A stretch of 5,296 nt of DNA, taken from the NCBI GenBank assembly GCA_013043995.1, contig JABEVL010000222.1:1-5296 (forward strand), given 5' to 3'. Within the stretch, counting starts at the first letter, position 1; every line of letters begins with the position of its first letter. Positions 1-5,296 of this stretch are shown piece by piece. A model generated the notes under the pieces. The model worked only from the letters and a program-made list of their open reading frames with translations, was not told where the DNA came from and did no database searches. The DNA is from Spirochaetales bacterium (lineage in GTDB: Bacteria > Spirochaetota > Spirochaetia > JABEVK01). The position numbers and the translations under genes were made by a program.

Positions 1-2
1 CC

Positions 3-932
3 ACGGCTCAGGCCTGGGCCCAGGCGGGGGCGACACCGCTGTACGTGGCCCGTGCCCGCCGGCCGGCAGGTTTGGTGCGCGTCGAAGACCTTGTGAAGCC
101 CTCGGCCTTCCTCGCCGTTCAAACCCTCCATGCAATGGGTATGAAAACCGTGCTTTTAACCGGCGACCGAAAAGAAACCGCGGAAGCCGTGGGAAAAAAA
201 TTGGGGATCGACCAGGTCATCGCCCAAGATCTTCCCCAACAGAAGGCTCAGCCGGTCGAAGGGCTCCAGAAAAGCGGCCGTAAGGTGGCCTTTGTCGGTG
301 ACGGGATCAACGACGCCCCCGCCCTGGTTCAGGCTGACTCGGGTCTAGCCTTGGTCGGCGGAACCGACGTGGCCGTCGAATCTGCCGATATCGTGCTGAT
401 GCGTTCGGACCTCCAGTCGGTTCCAACAGCCTTGGCCCTGGGGCAACGGACTATCGCCGTGATCAGGCAGAACCTGTTTTGGGCCTTTGGGTACAATGTT
501 TTGGGAATTCCCGTCGCCGCCGGCGTTTTGACGCTTTTTGGGGGCCCAACTCTTAACCCAGTTTTTGCGGCCTTGGCCATGTCCTTGAGTTCCGTTTCGG
601 TGGTCACCAACGCCCTGAGGCTCAAAGGTTTTCGCGCCCCCCAGGCAGCCCCGGCCGGTCTGAGGACCACCTCTTTGAAAACTGTCCCTGAAAGGAGTAT
701 TGTGATGCGAAAAATTCTCGTCGTGGAAGGAATGACCTGTCAGCATTGCGTGGCCCGGGTCAACAAGGCTTTAACCGGAGTGGAGGGACTGGCCCAGGTC
801 AAGGTGGATTTAGCGTCAGGCCGTGCCGAAGTCAGCGTTCAAAATCCCCGGGACGAGCTGGATTCTTTGATCAAGTCGGCCGTCGAGGACGCTGGTTACA
901 GCGTCGCGATGATTCAGACCGTACCGGCCTAA
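3..932 (+). CDS. copA: Cu(I)-exporting P1B-type ATPase, C-terminal part, fused in frame to a C-terminal HMA (CopZ-like) domain; 5' end outside window
   Basis: This inner-membrane pump would export Cu(I), possibly Ag(I), using ATP. The reading frame is open from the left edge, so the true start lies upstream and the GTG at 45 is internal. What is visible is the end of the nucleotide-binding/P domain and the last two membrane helices. The TGD motif is at 159-167 and the hinge motif GDGINDAPAL is at 297-326. The next-to-last helix carries the Tyr-Asn pair (492-497) and the last helix carries Met-x-x-Ser-Ser (579-593), which together are the P1B-1 Cu(I) signature. The DKTGT phosphorylation site, the CPC helix and any N-terminal metal-binding domains would lie upstream. 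After the last helix the frame continues through a linker of about 25 residues rich in Ala and Pro into a full HMA domain with GMTCQHC (729-749), and stops at 930-932. The family assignment is firm. Whether the fusion is real or hides a frameshift near 637-642 is open. Confidence 0.93.
   Translation, partial: TAQAWAQAGATPLYVARARRPAGLVRVEDLVKPSAFLAVQTLHAMGMKTVLLTGDRKETAEAVGKKLGIDQVIAQDLPQQKAQPVEGLQKSGRKVAFVGDGINDAPALVQADSGLALVGGTDVAVESADIVLMRSDLQSVPTALALGQRTIAVIRQNLFWAFGYNVLGIPVAAGVLTLFGGPTLNPVFAALAMSLSSVSVVTNALRLKGFRAPQAAPAGLRTTSLKTVPERSIVMRKILVVEGMTCQHCVARVNKALTGVEGLAQVKVDLASGRAEVSVQNPRDELDSLIKSAVEDAGYSVAMIQTVPA
691..697 (+). promoter_or_regulatory. Internal Shine-Dalgarno sequence for copZ
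   Basis: AAAGGAG lies inside the copA frame, 7 bases before the ATG at 705. It is a near-consensus ribosome binding site at good spacing, and it is the main evidence that the HMA domain can also be made as a separate protein. A TGA in another frame (689-691) directly abuts it, an arrangement often seen at the junction of two separate genes. Confidence 0.7.
705..932 (+). CDS. copZ: CopZ-like copper chaperone, either internal start product or separate gene
   Basis: This 75-residue unit is a complete heavy-metal-associated domain of the length usual for free cytosolic copper chaperones such as CopZ and Atx1. The metal-binding loop GMTCQHC places its two cysteines at residues 12 and 15. The end contains the typical EDAGY segment. 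An AAAGGAG sequence lies 7 bases before the ATG, and a GTG directly precedes the ATG in the same frame. CopZ proteins carry Cu(I) to CopA in the cytosol. Here the same codons are also read as the C-terminus of the CopA frame, because no stop separates them. Independent translation is inferred from the ribosome binding site and the complete domain; the sequence alone cannot show how much free protein is made. Confidence 0.72.
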   Translation: MRKILVVEGMTCQHCVARVNKALTGVEGLAQVKVDLASGRAEVSVQNPRDELDSLIKSAVEDAGYSVAMIQTVPA

Positions 933-939
933 AGCTCCC

Positions 940-1914
940 GTGGATATCCTTTCTCAGCTTCAAAAAACCGAGATATTTTCGGCTCTAGGTCCTCTGGAAT
1001 CCGGGTTTGTCGCCGAAGCTTGTGAGGAAATCGTCTGGGAGGCGGGTGGGGTGATCTTTGAGCCGGGTTGGGCCAGCGACTGTCTTTGGATGATTTTGGA
1101 CGGCGAGGTTGAGATTTTCGGGGCCCAGGCAGAATCCCCCCTCATCGCCAACTTGATTGCGGGGGAAGTTTTTGGAGAACTAGAATTTTTGACGGGGAAA
1201 CCGCGCAACCAGCGGGCCGTGGCGGTCAAGGGCACTACGGCGCTCAGGTTCCCCCAAAAAGGACTCAGCTGGGAGAACCTTTTGAACGCCCGCCCGGCCG
1301 TGGGGGCCAGGATCGTTCAGGACTTTCTAAAAGTCATTGCGGGCAGGACCCGTAAGGCCAACCAGCTGGTCAAGGAAAATTCTGTCCTTGTTCAGGAACT
1401 GCGCCGTCAAGTTTACGGCGATCAGCTGACGGGACTTTTTAACAAGACCTACCTGGAAGAAGCTCTGCCTGGTCTTTTGGGACCCGCTCCCCTGGCTCTG
1501 ATCCTTTTTAAACCCGACAACTTCAAAGAAATCAACGATCGTTGGGGGCACGAGGCCGGAGACGCCACGCTGGTGCGGATGGCCGCCGAGCTGGGCCGTT
1601 TGGTGCCGCGGTTGGGCGGCGGAAGCTTCGCCGTGCGTTACATGGGAAACGAGCTGGGCTTGGTTTTACCAGGATGCGGGCGCGAGGAGGCCGGGAAAAT
1701 TGCCCGCGAACTGAACGCGAGCTTTGCCCAGCTGGATCTCTCGGGTGCTGTGGGAACCTCCGGCGTGGCTCTTTCGACGAGTCTGGGCGTAGCGCTCTAC
1801 CCCGATCATGCCCAGGAAGCTTTGGAGCTCATCGCTATGGCCCACGCCCTGCCTTTGATTGGCCGTGCCCGAGGCGGCCAGCAGGTGCTTTTTGCAGGAG
1901 AGGGGCATGAGTAG
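940..1914 (+). CDS. CNB-GGDEF protein with degenerate GGDEF domain (324 aa)
   Basis: Residues about 5-125 form a Crp-like cyclic-nucleotide-binding domain: FGEL at 78-81 and Arg92-Ala93 match the phosphate-binding cassette. A helical linker (about 125-158) leads to a GGDEF domain (about 159-318) that begins with the usual DQLTGLFN. Active-site residues are altered. The signature reads MGNEL (235-239), and the first metal-binding Asp of the DxDxFK motif is Lys191. The C-terminal ADxALYxAKxxGR element is scrambled (301-313). Asn199 and Asp208, which contact guanine in active enzymes, remain. No RxxD inhibitory site is present. The protein is therefore probably not a diguanylate cyclase. It could bind GTP or partner with the next gene's product. 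No signal peptide or membrane helix is seen, so it is probably cytosolic. The GTG at 940 is the first possible start after an in-frame TGA at 910. There is no clear Shine-Dalgarno sequence, and the gap to the copA/copZ stop is only 7 bases, which suggests translational coupling. Confidence 0.9.
   Translation: MDILSQLQKTEIFSALGPLESGFVAEACEEIVWEAGGVIFEPGWASDCLWMILDGEVEIFGAQAESPLIANLIAGEVFGELEFLTGKPRNQRAVAVKGTTALRFPQKGLSWENLLNARPAVGARIVQDFLKVIAGRTRKANQLVKENSVLVQELRRQVYGDQLTGLFNKTYLEEALPGLLGPAPLALILFKPDNFKEINDRWGHEAGDATLVRMAAELGRLVPRLGGGSFAVRYMGNELGLVLPGCGREEAGKIARELNASFAQLDLSGAVGTSGVALSTSLGVALYPDHAQEALELIAMAHALPLIGRARGGQQVLFAGEGHE
1896..1900 (+). promoter_or_regulatory. Shine-Dalgarno sequence deciding the start of the second CNB-GGDEF gene
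   Basis: AGGAG lies 6 bases before the ATG at 1907, inside the end of the preceding gene. It supports the ATG at 1907 over an earlier in-frame start at 1859, and it fits re-initiation by ribosomes finishing the upstream gene at 1912-1914. Confidence 0.75.
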
Positions 1915-2857
1915 AACTCCGATTTTTGCCGATTTGGACGCCGAGGACCTGCTGACCCTGGAGTCTTTTATGCGGAGGCGGGTTTGCCGGGCCCACGAAA
2001 CGCTTTTTAACGAGGGCGACCCTGGCGAAGAGCTTTTTATCGTAGAAAGCGGTGTCTTGGAGATTTTTGTCGGGCTTCCTGATGGAGCCGAGATGGCACT
2101 TTCACGGGCGGGGGCAGGCAACTTTGTGGGTGAAATGTGCTTGATCGAAAAGGTTCCCCGCTCAGCCTCGTGCCGGACCCTGGAACCCAGCGTCCTTTTG
2201 AGTCTCCGGAGCAGTGACTTTGAACTTTTTACCCAGAATCACCCCGTCGCCAGCTTGAGGATCATGAACCGGATGCTGACGATCACCGTCGAACGCTTGC
2301 TGAAGACGGGTTCTTTTTTGACTCAAATCGTTCAATTTGGCGAGGACTCCCGCAAAAGGGCCATCACCGACCCCGCAACCGGCCTTTTCAACCGCCGTTA
2401 TCTCGAAGAAAACCTCCCCGCCCTGGTGAACCGGGCGCGCACACTCGCTCAACCTCTCGCCCTGGCGATGTTTGACATGGACCATTTTGGGAACCTGAAC
2501 GCAACCTGGGGGCCCGCGATGGGCGATCGCGTCATCTCGGAAGCAGCCCAGGTGTTTCGCCAGGTTTTTTCGGGCTCCGAAATCTTGGTTCGTTACGGCG
2601 GGGACGAATTCTTGTTCCTTTTTCCCGGGGCCGACTCTGGGCAAACAGGGGCACTGTGTGAGAAACTTTGTCAAGCTGTCCGTCAGATCAGGATCGAAGA
2701 TCGACCCGAGGTACATTTGACGTGCAGTTTGGGGTTTGCTGTTTTTCCGCTTCACGCCCAAAACCCCGGTGAACTCATGCAAAATGCGGATAAAGCGTTA
2801 TACTTAGCAAAAGAACGGGGACGAGACCGCGCAGTGGAGTTTTCCCGGGACGCGTAG
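1907..2857 (+). CDS. CNB-GGDEF protein, probable active diguanylate cyclase (316 aa)
   Basis: This protein probably makes cyclic di-GMP from two GTP, under control of a Crp-like sensor domain. The CNB domain (about 5-125) has VGEM (74-77) and Pro-Arg-Ser-Ala (84-87), matching the Gly-Glu and Arg-Ser positions that hold the cyclic phosphate in Crp. The GGDEF domain (about 152-312) keeps RYGGDEF (GGDEF at 231-235), both Asp of DMDHF (190, 192), Asn198, Asp207 and the NADKALYLAKERGR element (293-306). Oddities are Gly195 where a Lys is usual after DxDxF, and GP instead of GH at 202-203. The inhibitory RxxD site is replaced by SGSE (222-225). Asp207 favours GTP as substrate over the mixed substrate use of Hypr GGDEF enzymes, which have Ser there. 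The ATG at 1907 was preferred over the upstream in-frame start at 1859 because AGGAG lies 6 bases ahead of it. It overlaps the previous stop by 8 bases. The two CNB-GGDEF proteins are probable paralogues from tandem duplication. Confidence 0.92.
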   Translation: MSRTPIFADLDAEDLLTLESFMRRRVCRAHETLFNEGDPGEELFIVESGVLEIFVGLPDGAEMALSRAGAGNFVGEMCLIEKVPRSASCRTLEPSVLLSLRSSDFELFTQNHPVASLRIMNRMLTITVERLLKTGSFLTQIVQFGEDSRKRAITDPATGLFNRRYLEENLPALVNRARTLAQPLALAMFDMDHFGNLNATWGPAMGDRVISEAAQVFRQVFSGSEILVRYGGDEFLFLFPGADSGQTGALCEKLCQAVRQIRIEDRPEVHLTCSLGFAVFPLHAQNPGELMQNADKALYLAKERGRDRAVEFSRDA

Positions 2858-2865
2858 ACTGTACA

Positions 2866-2874
2866 GGGAGGGAG
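2866..2874 (+). promoter_or_regulatory. Shine-Dalgarno sequence supporting a TTG start
   Basis: The purine-rich GGGAGGGAG ends 5 bases before the TTG at 2880. It is the strongest ribosome binding site in the window and fixes the rare TTG as the start of the DHH gene, where no ATG or GTG is available before catalytic motif I. Confidence 0.75.
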
Positions 2875-2879
2875 CCGCT

Positions 2880-4085
2880 TTGGACGAATCGCCCAAACAA
2901 GATTTTCTCAGCCTTGCCCAGAAGAACCTCGTTGTTCGAAATATCGTTCAAGCCCTTGAAGATCGGAACGATTTTCTCTTGGTGGCCCACGAAAATCCCG
3001 ACGAAGACTGCGTGGCCTCGATGGCAGCCTTCGGCCTTCTAGTCCGCAAGTTCAATAAAAGGGCGGCTGTTCTTGTCTGCTCTCCTATCCCCGAGCAATT
3101 CCGCTTTCTTTTGGAAATATGCCACTACAACGCCATCGAAGTCAGGAACTCTTGCCCGGACAGCCGGTCAGAGTTTTCGACCCTCGTGATCCTGGACACC
3201 CCCAAGCCCTCGATGCTCGAACACGACCCTGAGCTCCAGAAGATGCTGAAGGATCCTCGAGTTTTGAAAATCGAGATTGACCACCACCTTTCAGCCGACA
3301 GTGTTTTTTCAGGTGACCCGGGCTATCGGCTGGTCAGCGAAGCCTCTGCCACCTGTGAACTGATCGGCTACCTGGGTTTCAAGATTGATGCCGACAAGGA
3401 ACTTTTGCACCGGCATCAGATGGAGGATCTTTTTACTAGAAATCTCGTTCTGGCGATCCTGACCGGAATTTTAGGGGACACCAAGATGGGAGCCTACCTT
3501 AAAAACCGCAAGGAGCGCTGGTACTACAAGTGGTTCAGCGACCGTTTTGAAATGCTTTTAAAACAGAAAACCTTCAAGGGGACGGGCAACTTTTCCTCAA
3601 AGGAGGACGTTTTCCAGGCGATCGCTTCGCTTTCGGCGGACGAGTCAGCCTGCTACAACTTCCTGCGCGAGCGGGAACGGTTGGGTGCCCACGTCCGCTA
3701 CGCCGCCCTGAGCTACGAAGAATCCGGGGTCATGAACCACCGCTTCGGACCCGAGACTGTCGCCGGGGTTTCTAAGGCCTTGGCCGACCACCTTGCGGAG
3801 TCTTCGGGGTTTTTGGGACTCGTCGGCTACGACGACGACCCGAAGGTTTCCCCCTTTGTCCAGTTCCGCCTTCGCCGGAGTCAGGTTTTTACCCAGCTGG
3901 ACCTGAGGAGTGTTTTGGAAACCCTGGGAATCACCAACGGCGGGGGACACCCCGGCGCCGTGGGTTTTCGCTTTGAACGTTTTCACGTTCCCGACATCCT
4001 TGCCCTGGCTCAGAGCCTTGTCGACAAGATTGAGTGCTTGGTCGTCAAGGCCCTGGAAGAAGGCTCCGCCGAAAAGATCTTCTAG
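2880..4085 (+). CDS. DHH/DHHA1 phosphoesterase, NrnA / pAp phosphatase / cyclic-dinucleotide phosphodiesterase type (401 aa)
   Basis: Enzymes of this family use two metal ions, usually Mn(II), to hydrolyse short RNAs, pGpG, pAp, or c-di-AMP (GdpP/Pde2 members). All catalytic motifs are visible: HENPDED (His37, Asp41, Asp43), ILDT (Asp106), DHH (134-136), GDT (Asp200), and the DHHA1 substrate loop GGGHPGAVGF (354-363). Motif I has Glu42 where Gly is common. At 401 residues it is longer than typical stand-alone NrnA proteins (a little over 300, from memory). The extra length includes an N-terminal extension and a basic, aromatic-rich stretch at about 207-235 between the two domains. No CBS, PAS or membrane segment is present, so it is probably cytosolic. 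The TTG start at 2880 has a strong GGGAGGGAG upstream. The next in-frame ATG falls after motif I and would destroy the enzyme. Its position 22 bases after a diguanylate cyclase-like gene suggests a nucleotide-signalling role. The actual substrate cannot be read from sequence alone. Confidence 0.93.
   Translation: MDESPKQDFLSLAQKNLVVRNIVQALEDRNDFLLVAHENPDEDCVASMAAFGLLVRKFNKRAAVLVCSPIPEQFRFLLEICHYNAIEVRNSCPDSRSEFSTLVILDTPKPSMLEHDPELQKMLKDPRVLKIEIDHHLSADSVFSGDPGYRLVSEASATCELIGYLGFKIDADKELLHRHQMEDLFTRNLVLAILTGILGDTKMGAYLKNRKERWYYKWFSDRFEMLLKQKTFKGTGNFSSKEDVFQAIASLSADESACYNFLRERERLGAHVRYAALSYEESGVMNHRFGPETVAGVSKALADHLAESSGFLGLVGYDDDPKVSPFVQFRLRRSQVFTQLDLRSVLETLGITNGGGHPGAVGFRFERFHVPDILALAQSLVDKIECLVVKALEEGSAEKIF
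4082..4085. other. Convergent stop codons sharing the palindrome CTAG
   Basis: The plus-strand DHH gene stops with TAG at 4083-4085, and the minus-strand exporter gene stops with TAG read from 4084 to 4082. The two genes thus overlap tail to tail by the four bases CTAG and leave no intergenic space. No terminator hairpin with a T-run is seen nearby in either direction, so any termination signal must lie within the opposing coding sequence. Confidence 0.9.
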
Positions 4086-5296
4086 TTTTCTTGGGCTCCC
4101 AGGTAAAGAAACTTGGGGCTTTTCTTGGCCAGGAGCCGCAGGACCGCGGGCACGACAATCAGGGCGCCAAAGGCGGTGGTCACCATGCAGATCGCCGTTA
4201 AAAATCCGAATTGAATCAGCGGTACAAAGTTGGAAACGACCAGAACCAGGAAACCCGCCACGATCACGAACATGTTGTAAAGAATGGCACGGCCCTTGTG
4301 CAGAATGCTGTTTTCCAGGGCCAAAGGGACGTCGGGTTTCTTGTGAAGTTCAGACCGGTACCAGGTGATGTAGTGGATGGAATAATCTACGCCGATGCCG
4401 ATGGCGATGGAAGAGACCATCGCGGTGGCGGTGTTGAGAGGAATTCCGAAAAGTCCCAAAAAGCCAAAGTCGATCACAAGGGTCATCGCAATCGGGATCA
4501 TCGCGATGAGCGTCATCCAGAAGCTCCTCAGAACGAAAAGAAGGAGGATGAAAACGAGTACCACGCAGATTTCGATGCTTTTAATCATACCGTCCATCAG
4601 CAAGGAATTCCCGACGTAGTAAAGATGCGCCGTTCCTGTGATGGCCAGCCGCAGGTGGTTCGCTTTTTGAAAAGCTGGGTCAAAGTACTGCCGGGCAAAA
4701 CGGGCGACAGCCTCGGATTCTTCGGTTCCCACGCGCTTGAGCGTGACCGAAATCCTGAGCTTGTCGTGATTGTCGGTGACGACGTTGTGGATGTCGCCTG
4801 AAAAGATGAAAAGGTACTGGGCGATCAGCTTGGGGTCTTGGGGAATCGTGTAGTAAGCCGGGTTGCCGCCGTTCATCTCCTGGTTCATTTTTTTAAGGAT
4901 GTCCGCAAAAGAAAGAACCTTCGTGGCGTAGGGAAACTCCGCTTTCACGGCCGTCGAAAAGGCGTCGATTTTATCCAGAACGGCGGGCGTGAGGATCGAG
5001 ACGGGGTCTGAAGTTTGTTTGGCCTCGTGAAGTTGGCCGTCAGGGCCCGCTTGGGGGGGCGTCAGGTTGGAGTCAAAGATCACGTTGATCGTTTGAGTGC
5101 CGGCCAGTTCCTTGTTTAAAAGATCGTCGGCGACGTGGATCGGTGAACTCTTTTTAAAGAACGATACGTTGTTGAGTTCGGATTTGACAAAAAAGACGCC
5201 GACCGCAAAGACCAGGGTGAGGAGGACCGAAACCGCCACGGAAAGCACGGAAAACCGCTGGTTCAGCCTGACCAGCCCTTTGAGCAGGGAGCCCAC
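4082..5296 (-). CDS. MMPL/RND-superfamily exporter, C-terminal half; 5' end outside window
   Basis: The visible 404 residues match the second half of an MMPL/HAE3-type RND protein, which uses the proton gradient to move lipids or other hydrophobic molecules across or out of the inner membrane. Numbering from the right edge, there is one helix (about 16-38), then a large periplasmic porter domain (about 39-236). The last five helices follow at about 240-259, 261-283, 288-309, 338-360 and 364-389. The helix at 288-309 carries GIGVDYSIHY; its Asp304-Tyr305 pair corresponds to the proton-relay Asp-Tyr pair known from MmpL3-type transporters. The segment SSPIHVADDLLNKELAGTQT after the first helix is typical of the porter-domain entry. 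The GTG at the very edge (5296-5294) is probably internal, because full-length members have about 800 residues and a first half of matching plan. A half-size protein starting there cannot be excluded. The substrate is unknown. The gene runs toward the signalling cluster and is not part of its transcript. Confidence 0.88.
   Translation of the reverse strand: MGSLLKGLVRLNQRFSVLSVAVSVLLTLVFAVGVFFVKSELNNVSFFKKSSPIHVADDLLNKELAGTQTINVIFDSNLTPPQAGPDGQLHEAKQTSDPVSILTPAVLDKIDAFSTAVKAEFPYATKVLSFADILKKMNQEMNGGNPAYYTIPQDPKLIAQYLFIFSGDIHNVVTDNHDKLRISVTLKRVGTEESEAVARFARQYFDPAFQKANHLRLAITGTAHLYYVGNSLLMDGMIKSIEICVVLVFILLLFVLRSFWMTLIAMIPIAMTLVIDFGFLGLFGIPLNTATAMVSSIAIGIGVDYSIHYITWYRSELHKKPDVPLALENSILHKGRAILYNMFVIVAGFLVLVVSNFVPLIQFGFLTAICMVTTAFGALIVVPAVLRLLAKKSPKFLYLGAQEN

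Noticed and set aside
45..47. GTG as the start of the copper ATPase
   Set aside because: The frame is open to the left edge, and the codons before 45 continue recognisable CopA sequence leading into the P domain, so the start is upstream of the window.
345..746. Minus-strand open frames opposite copA
   Set aside because: They lie opposite strongly conserved P-type ATPase motifs and show no domain or ribosome binding site of their own.
1859..1861. Earlier start for the second CNB-GGDEF gene
   Set aside because: It would add 16 residues lying within the previous gene and lacks a ribosome binding site, while the ATG at 1907 has AGGAG at ideal spacing and gives a normal CNB N-terminus.
2162..2782. 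Minus-strand open frame of 206 codons opposite the second CNB-GGDEF gene
   Set aside because: It has no recognisable motif, and the opposite strand encodes a well-supported GGDEF protein across the whole span.
4090..4103. Small inverted repeat (TGGG CT CCCA core) just past the convergent stops as a terminator
   Set aside because: The core stem has only four pairs around a two-base loop and no T-run follows on either strand, so it is unlikely to terminate transcription.
4211..4801. Plus-strand open frame of 196 codons opposite the exporter gene
   Set aside because: Its translation is low in hydrophobic residues and full of His, Asp, Arg and Lys without a recognisable domain. It lies wholly opposite a clear membrane protein, so it is best read as a shadow.
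5294..5296. GTG at the right edge as the true start of the exporter gene
   Set aside because: A half-size protein is possible, but the visible part matches the second half of full-length MMPL proteins, so this is more likely an internal Val codon cut by the window edge.

Overview
The window is a gene-dense stretch (moderately high GC) of a bacterial chromosome or contig, probably from a Gram-negative bacterium. The lineage cannot be fixed from the sequence. The mix of a CNB-GGDEF pair, a DHH/DHHA1 phosphoesterase and an MMPL/RND exporter would fit a spirochaete or a deltaproteobacterium-like lineage, but that is a weak guess. There is no gene-free stretch above about 25 bases, and I see no RNA gene, mobile element, CRISPR array or clear terminator.

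The plus strand (1-4085) reads as one tightly packed co-directional cluster. It opens with the C-terminal part of a Cu(I)-exporting P1B-type ATPase (copA, truncated at the left edge). This runs without any stop codon into a complete 75-residue copper chaperone domain (copZ-like), which also has its own Shine-Dalgarno sequence and ATG. Seven bases later comes a GTG-started CNB-GGDEF protein whose GGDEF domain is degenerate. It overlaps by 8 bases a second CNB-GGDEF protein that has an intact GGDEF signature. After 22 bases comes a TTG-started DHH/DHHA1 phosphoesterase of the NrnA/pAp-phosphatase type with all catalytic motifs present.

The minus strand (5296-4082) holds the C-terminal half of an MMPL/RND-type membrane exporter. 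It converges on the DHH gene so closely that both stop codons lie in the single palindrome CTAG at 4082-4085.

The most interesting reading is the three-gene signalling core. A degenerate and an apparently active GGDEF protein, each with an N-terminal cyclic-nucleotide-binding-like sensor domain, sit directly upstream of an enzyme family that hydrolyses short RNAs, pGpG, pAp or cyclic dinucleotides. The domain set resembles a dispersed version of GdpP (degenerate GGDEF plus DHH/DHHA1), with a probable diguanylate cyclase added. Its placement behind a copper exporter and chaperone may mean co-transcription, but no metal response can be shown from the sequence. The second point is the copA-copZ arrangement, which could yield both a tethered and a free chaperone.
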